DNA from: Rhodospirillaceae bacterium
Lineage (GTDB): Bacteria; Pseudomonadota; Alphaproteobacteria; GCA-2731375
NCBI GenBank assembly: GCA_018701215.1
Contig: JABIWH010000035.1
Location: 1 to 11,085 of the forward strand
Length of the DNA stretch: 11,085 nt
Direction: 5' to 3'
The notes beneath the pieces were generated by a model. It was not told the origin of the DNA, searched no databases, and worked only from the letters and a program-made list of their open reading frames with translations. This document shows positions 6,600 to 11,085 of the stretch, one piece after another. Within the stretch, counting starts at the first letter, position 1. The number at the start of each line of letters is the position of its first letter. The position numbers and the translations under genes were made by a program.

Positions 6600-7004
6600 A
6601 TGATTGGCATGGTTTTAGTGACCCATGGCCGGTTGGCGGATGAGTTCATCGCCGCCACGGAACATGTGGTGGGCCCGCAAGAGGCCATCCGCGCTGTCAG
6701 TATTGGCCCGGATGATGATATGGAACAGCGCCGCAAGGAGATCGTGCAGGCGGTGGACGATGTGGATACAGGCAACGGGGTCATTTTGTTGACCGACATG
6801 TTCGGCGGCACACCGTCTAATCTGGCCATATCCCTTTTGGACCGCGCCAATGTGGAGGTCATCGCGGGCATGAACCTGCCCATGCTGATCAAACTGGTCA
6901 AGGTGCGCCAGGAGAACGATTTGCAGGGCGCCGTGGCCAAGGCTCAGGAATCGGGCCGCAAATACATCAATGTCGCGTCCATATTATTGCAGGGCGACAA
7001 GTGA
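6600..7004 (+). CDS. manX: PTS EIIA component, mannose family (regulatory PTS)
   Basis: The 134-residue protein starts MIGMVLVTHGRLADEF, the active-site region of mannose-family EIIA domains, with the phosphorylatable histidine at His9. DMFGGTPSN (66-74) is the second family signature. It is a stand-alone EIIA, with no IIB domain and no IIC/IID permease genes nearby. This fits the regulatory PTS of alphaproteobacteria, in which phosphate passes from Enzyme I through HPr to soluble EIIA proteins as a signal and not for sugar uptake. The ptsH GTG overlaps its stop by 4 bases. Symbols vary between species (manX, ptsM). Confidence 0.93.
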   Translation: MIGMVLVTHGRLADEFIAATEHVVGPQEAIRAVSIGPDDDMEQRRKEIVQAVDDVDTGNGVILLTDMFGGTPSNLAISLLDRANVEVIAGMNLPMLIKLVKVRQENDLQGAVAKAQESGRKYINVASILLQGDK

Positions 7005-7279
7005 GCAGCGCTACGGTTTACCGAATCCTGCCCATCATCAACCAGCGCGGCCTGCACGCCCGTGCCGCGGCCAAATTTGTCAATTGCGCGGAACGTTTCG
7101 AAGCCGAGATTTTCGTGACCCGGCAGGGTATTGAAGTGCCGGGCCGCTCCATCATGGGTCTTATGATGCTGGCGGCGGCGCCTGGCACCGAGATAGAGGT
7201 CCGCGCCACCGGCGCCGATGCCGCCGAGGCCATCGCCGCCCTGGCCGCACTGACCGAGAATAAATTCGACGAAGACTGA
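7001..7279 (+). CDS. ptsH: Phosphocarrier protein HPr
   Basis: HPr is the small phosphocarrier of the phosphotransferase system. The active site GLHARAAAKFV holds His19, phosphorylated by Enzyme I. The segment VPGRSIMGLMML contains Ser50, which aligns with the regulatory serine targeted by HPr kinase, and a matching hprK lies in the same cluster. Length is 92 residues, normal for the family. The start is GTG 7001, overlapping the EIIA stop (GTGA); no later start keeps the first strand. The usual next gene in related genomes, ptsP (Enzyme I), is not here; instead regA converges from the other strand after a 110-base gap. Confidence 0.95.
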   Translation: MSSATVYRILPIINQRGLHARAAAKFVNCAERFEAEIFVTRQGIEVPGRSIMGLMMLAAAPGTEIEVRATGADAAEAIAALAALTENKFDED

Positions 7280-7283
7280 CATC

Positions 7284-7302
7284 TTTCCGTTTGCTACGGA
7301 AA
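7284..7302. terminator. Small hairpin between converging ptsH and regA
   Basis: TTTCCGT (7284-7290) and ACGGAAA (7296-7302) form a perfect 7-bp stem with a 5-base loop, 5 bases after the ptsH stop. Neither strand has a U-tract after the stem, so it is not a classical intrinsic terminator. It may stabilise the ptsH mRNA 3' end or be a weak bidirectional stop. The remaining convergent gap to 7389 shows nothing else I can support. Confidence 0.35.
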
Positions 7303-7389
7303 CGCCTAGCCAGCCCCCTCCCGGTCACCCTCAGGATCATACCAATTACGCGGCCGAGAGCAGCCGGGTAGGTCAATCTCGAAAATGGT

Positions 7390-7953
7390 CTATTCCTTGG
7401 GCGAGCGCTTGGCCAGGATACGTTGCAGGGTGCGCCGGTGCATGTTCAGCTGGCGGGCGGTCTCGGAAACGTTGCGGTTGCACAATTCATAAACCCGCTG
7501 AATATGCTCCCAGCGCACGCGGTCCGCGGACATCGGCCGTTCGGGCGGAGCCGGGTTTTCGCTATCACCGGCCAGTAGTGCGGCTTCGATCGCATCGGCA
7601 TCCGCCGGTTTGGATAGATAATCGACGGCGCCGAGCTTTACCGCCGCCACGGCGGTCGCGATATTGCCATAGCCGGTCAGCATGATAATGCGGCCATTTG
7701 GACGGACCTCGCGCAAAACACCGACCACATCCAGCCCGCTGCCGTCTTCCAGGCGAAGGTCGATCACCGCATAGGCCGGAGTATGCTCGCGGGCCTGGGC
7801 GATGGCATCCCGCACCGAGCCAGCGGTAACCACGGCGAAGCCACGTCGTTCCATTGCCACGGCCAAACGCTGCAGCCAAACCTGATCGTCATCGACCAAT
7901 AGCAGGGACCGTGTCGTATCCAGCCCAGCCTCTCCAGCCCCATCGCCTTGCAT
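7390..7953 (-). CDS. regA: Redox response regulator RegA (ActR/PrrA/RoxR family)
   Basis: This is the DNA-binding response regulator of the RegB/RegA pair, which controls respiration, carbon and nitrogen fixation, and photosynthesis genes in alphaproteobacteria in response to redox state. The receiver domain has the acidic cluster VDDD (20-23) and phospho-acceptor Asp65 (VIDLRLEDGSGL). A Pro-rich hinge (PAPPERP) leads to the Fis-type helix-turn-helix at 150-187. There NVSETARQLNMHRRTLQRIL is close to the almost invariant family sequence. I chose ATG 7953 (187 residues): GGGGA lies 9 bases upstream and the regB stop is two bases away. A TTG at 7959 would overlap regB and leave only a 3-base spacing. 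It is probably translated with regB. Confidence 0.94.
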   Translation of the reverse strand: MQGDGAGEAGLDTTRSLLLVDDDQVWLQRLAVAMERRGFAVVTAGSVRDAIAQAREHTPAYAVIDLRLEDGSGLDVVGVLREVRPNGRIIMLTGYGNIATAVAAVKLGAVDYLSKPADADAIEAALLAGDSENPAPPERPMSADRVRWEHIQRVYELCNRNVSETARQLNMHRRTLQRILAKRSPKE

Positions 7954-7955
7954 CG

Positions 7956-9323
7956 TCAATATTCCCCTTGGCTCGCCTGTTGTAATCGCCTGCCCGCTTC
8001 AGTACCGAAGCCGGAATCATTTTCGGCTAGGTCTATTATGTGCCTTGGCCAGCGAATGACAACCGTTGCACCCATGCCCTGCCGCCGGTTAAAGAAATGC
8101 AGGTGCGCGCCAGTTCGCTCCAACAGGGTTTTCGAGATGAAAACGCCCAGTCCCATGCGGCCGCTGCCGGGTCGTGTGGAGATATAGGGATCGCCCAGCA
8201 AACCAAGAATATTCGCCGCGAACCCGGGGCCGTCGTCACTGATCGATAGCTCCACCTGGTCCTCGTCCCAGGTGAATTCGAGATTGACCTGGGTGCGCGC
8301 GAATTCCGTGGCGTTTTCAATCAGATTGCCAAGACCCTGGACCAACTCCGGGCTGCGTTTGATCAAGGGTGGATCGATACTGGCCTTGGCGGTGACCAAT
8401 ACGGTGGTATCGGCAACGCCATAGCGCGCCGCCATATCCGTTACCAAGGCGCCAAATGTCATTTTCGACACCGCCGGATCAGCGCCGGCGGAAGGATCGC
8501 GGGCCAGGCTGGCCAGGATTTCCCGGCAGCGCGCGACCTCGCCATTTAGAATCTCCAGATCCGCATGGGCCTCGCTGTCCGGGGTCTGTGTATGCAATAA
8601 TTCCTTGGTGATCAAAGCTATGGTGCCCAACGGAGTGCCCAGTTCATGAGCCGCCGCCGCCGCCAGACTACCCAGGGCGGATAATTCCCGTTCTTGCGAC
8701 AGATGGGCCTGGGTCGCGGCCAAGGCATCGGCCATGCGTCGGGTTTCTTCAGCCACCCGCCAGGCGTAAAACATCAAGAAGAGCGTGCCCAACGCCAGCG
8801 AAACCCAAATCGCGGCGGCATAGATTTGCGGCAGCTCAAATCCCGGCGCGGGCCAGGGCAGGGGTAGATGGAACAGCGCCAACAGCGAGACGCAAAACAG
8901 CGCCAAAAGACCAAGCAGGATGGTACTGCGTAAACTGAGGATGGTGGCCGAGATGGTCACCGGCACCAGAAACAGCAAGGCGAAAGGGTTATCCAGACCG
9001 CCGGTGAGGTAGAGCAGCGCCGCCAACTGTAGGATGTCAAACGCGAGATAGGTCGCGGCGGCTCTATCATGATGCCATTCGCTCAGCCCATGGCGCGCCA
9101 AGATCCACAGATTGACCGCCGCCGAAGCGGCAATGGTCACCATCGCCGGGAACATGGGCAAGTCGTAGGCCAACAATTTGTCGACCACCAGCAGCGCCGC
9201 CAACTGGCCAAATATGGCCAGCCACCTGATCAACAACAACGTGCGCACCCGTACCCGCCCCATGGCCGGACGCGGCAGGCCGGGTGGCTTAATTCGATTG
9301 CTCATCATCATGGCGCGCATCAT
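7956..9323 (-). CDS. regB: Redox sensor histidine kinase RegB (ActS/PrrB/RoxS family)
   Basis: This membrane sensor kinase of 455 residues phosphorylates RegA. About six hydrophobic helices occupy residues 28-188. Between them lies GGLDNPF (108-114), the heptapeptide linked to ubiquinone sensing in RegB. The H-box AAAAAHELGTPLGTIAL carries His226. Cys266, in VARCREIL, corresponds to the redox-active cysteine of R. capsulatus RegB (Cys265). The ATP-binding domain shows LGNLIENATEFA, DDGPGF and GRMGLGVFISKTLLE. The start is unclear: several Met codons (residues 1, 2, 5, 6, 7) cluster without a good Shine-Dalgarno site, so the true start may be up to 18 bases later. It lies 46 bases downstream of the zf-CHCC gene and directly before regA. 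Confidence 0.94.
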   Translation of the reverse strand: MMRAMMMSNRIKPPGLPRPAMGRVRVRTLLLIRWLAIFGQLAALLVVDKLLAYDLPMFPAMVTIAASAAVNLWILARHGLSEWHHDRAAATYLAFDILQLAALLYLTGGLDNPFALLFLVPVTISATILSLRSTILLGLLALFCVSLLALFHLPLPWPAPGFELPQIYAAAIWVSLALGTLFLMFYAWRVAEETRRMADALAATQAHLSQERELSALGSLAAAAAHELGTPLGTIALITKELLHTQTPDSEAHADLEILNGEVARCREILASLARDPSAGADPAVSKMTFGALVTDMAARYGVADTTVLVTAKASIDPPLIKRSPELVQGLGNLIENATEFARTQVNLEFTWDEDQVELSISDDGPGFAANILGLLGDPYISTRPGSGRMGLGVFISKTLLERTGAHLHFFNRRQGMGATVVIRWPRHIIDLAENDSGFGTEAGRRLQQASQGEY

Positions 9324-9369
9324 AGGCTAAATAGTTGCCGCCCGGCACAGAGACTTCTGCTGGAAGCCC

Positions 9370-9561
9370 TTAGTGCGCGGACGCGCCTGCCTTAAGAATG
9401 AACCTGCGGTCACAATATGGGCATTCAACCCAGCTTTTCGTGCCCATGTTCAGATAAACCGTCGGGTGGCCCATGGCGGCGTCGCCGCCTCCATCGCAGC
9501 GGACAGTGGCATCATCGACTTCAATTGTTTCCGGCGCTTCATTGGCCATGACGTTTTCCAT
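9370..9561 (-). CDS. Zinc-finger (zf-CHCC) domain protein
   Basis: The 63-residue protein has the zf-CHCC arrangement: Cys22, His32 (GHPTVYLNM), Cys47 and Cys50 (ECPYCDRRF). These four residues should bind one zinc ion. The family is common in alphaproteobacteria and is related to the mitochondrial complex I accessory subunit NDUFS6, so a link to respiratory complex assembly is plausible but not shown. GGAAG stands about 12 bases before ATG 9561; an in-frame ATG four codons later is possible. It is codirectional with regB and regA (46-base gap) and may be the first gene of that operon, an attractive pairing of a respiratory-type zinc protein with a redox sensor. Confidence 0.88.
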   Translation of the reverse strand: MENVMANEAPETIEVDDATVRCDGGGDAAMGHPTVYLNMGTKSWVECPYCDRRFILKAGASAH

Positions 9562-9674
9562 TTGCTAAACAAATCTTCCTTTACGGCCCTGCCCCGCCGA
9601 GGAACAGGCCTCGTGGTCAGGGGGAGCGGGTGTGCCCGGGGTGATCCCGGCGGCATTGAAAATGCTCCATGCGG

Positions 9675-9702
9675 ATGATACCCATTGCAGCCCGACAATC
9701 AA
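9675..9702 (-). promoter_or_regulatory. Candidate promoter for zf-CHCC/regB/regA
   Basis: On the minus strand TTGATT (9702-9697) and TATCAT (9680-9675) are 16 bases apart, a reasonable sigma-70 match. Transcription would start near 9668, giving a leader of about 107 bases before zf-CHCC. The -35 box is only about 10 bases from the chosen start of the divergent ABC gene, so the two units would share this 151-base region. A GC-rich potential hairpin around 9637-9653 lies in the leader. Confidence 0.4.
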
Positions 9703-9712
9703 CAGGCGCGCC

Positions 9713-10690
9713 ATGGCCCAAACACCCTCCTTTACTGCTCCCTCGCCGGAGCCACTGCCCGATTTGGCCATCAAAACCCGCGGTCTGGCTAAGACCTATC
9801 GCGGTCGCAAGGTGGTCGAGGCCTTGCGCGGCATTGACCTGGACATTCCCCGGGGCGCGATTGTCGGCCTGTTGGGTCCGAATGGTGCGGGCAAGTCCAC
9901 CTTTATCAATATTCTGGCCGGACTGGTGATAAAGAGCGGGGGCGAGGTGGGAATTTGGAATTTCGATATTGACCGTGACGGTCGCCAGGCGCGCAGTGCC
10001 ATTGGCGTAGTGCCGCAGGAAATCAATATCGACGCCTTCTTCACGCCGCGCGAATTGCTGGAATTTCAAGCCGGCCTGTACGGCGTACCGCCCGCGGAGC
10101 GGCGCACAGACGAAATTCTCGCGGCCATGCATTTGAGCGCCCTGGCGGACCGGCCGTCGCGCAGCCTTTCGGGCGGGATGCGGCGGCGGGTTCTGGTTGG
10201 CAAGGCGATGGTGCACAGTCCGCCAATCCTGGTTCTGGACGAGCCCACGGCAGGTGTCGACGTGGAACTGCGGCAACAATTATGGGACCATATTCGCGCC
10301 CTGAACCGGGCCGGGGTTACCGTTATGCTGACCACCCATTATTTGGAAGAGGCGCAACAGCTCTGCGATTCCATTGCCATCATCCATCACGGCGAACTGG
10401 TTGCCCATGACAGCACGGAACAGCTGATCCAACGCCTGGACCGCAAGGAACTGACCCTCCTGCTGGCCGAGGACCTGGCCGCTCCGCCGGCGGAGTTGGC
10501 AGCTTTTGATTGCCGGTTGCGGCCACCCCGGCGCCTGTCCATTCGCTACCGGCCCTCAGAAGCCGGGATTGAGGAAATCCTCGCCGCCGTCCATCAGGCG
10601 GGACTGGTTATTGCCGATCTGACCACGGAAGAGGGCGATCTGGAGGATATTTTCCTGGCTCTGACCTCCGGCACGGAGCCTGCGGCGTAG
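9713..10690 (+). CDS. ABC transporter ATP-binding protein (YadG-like)
   Basis: The single ATPase domain has Walker A GPNGAGKST (55-63), Q-loop VVPQE (99-103), signature LSGGM (152-156), Walker B ILVLDEPTAGVD (172-183) and switch His208 in TTHYLEEA. Motifs and the downstream GIIQHGELV-like segment (here AIIHHGELVAHD) resemble E. coli YadG, the ATPase of an ABC-2 type exporter. A C-terminal extension of about 90 residues follows. The partner permease (YadH type) is expected next but is absent: a tRNA gene follows. The start is uncertain. ATG 9713 gives 325 residues with a poor ribosome site; GTG 9632 has GGGGGAG 5 bases upstream and would add 27 residues that do not look like the family. Confidence 0.9.
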   Translation: MAQTPSFTAPSPEPLPDLAIKTRGLAKTYRGRKVVEALRGIDLDIPRGAIVGLLGPNGAGKSTFINILAGLVIKSGGEVGIWNFDIDRDGRQARSAIGVVPQEINIDAFFTPRELLEFQAGLYGVPPAERRTDEILAAMHLSALADRPSRSLSGGMRRRVLVGKAMVHSPPILVLDEPTAGVDVELRQQLWDHIRALNRAGVTVMLTTHYLEEAQQLCDSIAIIHHGELVAHDSTEQLIQRLDRKELTLLLAEDLAAPPAELAAFDCRLRPPRRLSIRYRPSEAGIEEILAAVHQAGLVIADLTTEEGDLEDIFLALTSGTEPAA

Positions 10691-10771
10691 ATCAGAGGCA
10701 GCAAGCCGGACGCATGAGGGGCCAATACTTCATTGGGTGCATGAACTTTAAGCGGATCGGCAAACGCGCCC

Positions 10772-10800
10772 TTGCGATACGGCACAAAATCCCCTAGCTT
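10772..10800 (+). promoter_or_regulatory. Likely promoter of tRNA-Arg
   Basis: TTGCGA (10772-10777) and TAGCTT (10795-10800) are 17 bases apart and are followed directly by GCGCCCG, the GC-rich discriminator typical of stable-RNA promoters under stringent control. The predicted start near 10807 is about 30 bases upstream of the mature tRNA. The rest of the 146-base gap after the ABC gene shows no clear terminator. Confidence 0.5.
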
Positions 10801-10836
10801 GCGCCCGTTCCGGACAAATGCCGTCTGGACACTTTG

Positions 10837-10913
<77 letters not shown>

Positions 10914-10930
10914 TTTCTCTCGTAAAATCA

Positions 10931-10980
10931 GATAGTTAACTACCACGCGAAAATTTTGTTTTCGCGTGTTGCCAACTATC
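10931..10980. repeat. Nested inverted repeat just downstream of tRNA-Arg
   Basis: An inner perfect 10-bp stem, CACGCGAAAA (10944-10953) with TTTTCGCGTG (10959-10968), closes on a 5-base loop. An outer perfect 7-bp stem, GATAGTT (10931-10937) with AACTATC (10974-10980), encloses it, separated by unpaired bulges of 6 and 5 bases. It starts 17 bases after the tRNA. No U-run follows, so a role as simple terminator is uncertain; it could also be a protein-binding site or part of an attachment region. Confidence 0.8.
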
Positions 10981-10995
10981 GTCTCGTGTTGCCAA
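10965..10995. repeat. 11-base direct repeat, 20-base period
   Basis: CGTGTTGCCAA occurs at 10965-10975 and again at 10985-10995. The first copy overlaps the right arm of the large inverted repeat. The 20-base period, close to two helical turns, would place two bound proteins on the same DNA face. Confidence 0.75.
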
Positions 10996-11001
10996 ATTTG
11001 G
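10992..11001. repeat. Perfect 10-base palindrome CCAAATTTGG
   Basis: The palindrome overlaps the end of the second CGTGTTGCCAA copy. It could be a dimeric protein site, or simply part of the repeat-rich tail after the tRNA. Confidence 0.5.
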
Positions 11002-11031
11002 AGTGGTTCGGCGTCAGATTGACAGGTCGCT

Positions 11032-11048
11032 AACGGCCTGCCGTTTTG
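11032..11048 (+). terminator. Weak terminator-like hairpin
   Basis: AACGG (11032-11036) pairs with CCGTT (11041-11045) around CCTG and is followed by TT before a G. The stem is short and the T-run is brief, so this is a poor intrinsic terminator at best. It is the only T-tailed stem after the tRNA. Confidence 0.3.
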
Positions 11049-11070
11049 CTTCATCGGATGACGAAACATA

Positions 11071-11085
11071 GTAACGGTCCGTCAC
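11071..11085. repeat. Near-palindrome at the window edge
   Basis: GTAACGG and CCGTCAC flank a central T and are reverse complements except for one position. The window ends on its last base, so the symmetry may extend further or be chance. Confidence 0.35.

Noticed and set aside
6095..6940. 281-codon minus-strand frame opposite rapZ and the EIIA gene
   Set aside because: It covers parts of two well-identified genes and the spacer between them; low-quality composition and no motif.

Overview
This window looks like chromosomal DNA from a GC-rich alphaproteobacterium, most likely close to Rhodospirillales. The evidence is the type of the genes: an alphaproteobacterial L34, an HprK of the short alphaproteobacterial form, an HprK-RapZ-EIIA-HPr cluster, a RegB/RegA redox two-component pair and a zf-CHCC protein. 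The assignment comes from recognising families by eye, without a database search. Nearly all of it is conserved housekeeping or central-regulation DNA, packed tightly with many 1-8 base gene junctions. I did not find a convincing undescribed multi-gene system.

Region 1 (1-4575, + strand): a very good sigma-70-type promoter (148-176) drives rpmH, rnpA, yidD, yidC, engB and argB. The first five form the classical ribosomal L34 / RNase P / membrane-insertase cluster plus a ribosome-assembly GTPase. argB (arginine synthesis) follows after a 19-base gap and may be cotranscribed. The first half of rnpA contains three separate short direct duplications.

Region 2 (4576-7279, + strand): a small EthD-domain protein of unknown role is followed by hprK, rapZ, an EIIA-Man-type PTS protein and HPr. 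The last four are the regulatory branch of the phosphotransferase system. HprK would phosphorylate HPr on Ser50, EIIA and HPr would carry histidine phosphates, and RapZ is the linked nucleotide-binding regulator. No sugar permease or Enzyme I is in view. RapZ has Arg where the Walker A Lys is expected.

Region 3 (7390-9561, - strand): zf-CHCC protein, regB and regA lie head to tail and converge on ptsH. RegB keeps both sensory marks of the family: the GGLDNPF quinone-site heptapeptide and a cysteine (Cys266) in the dimerisation region.

Region 4 (9713-11085, + strand): a YadG-like ABC ATPase without its usual permease, then tRNA-Arg(CCG) with its own likely promoter, then an AT-richer tail of nested inverted and direct repeats. 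A tRNA 3' end followed by a change in composition and by repeats is typical of integration sites, but no integrase is visible before the window ends.
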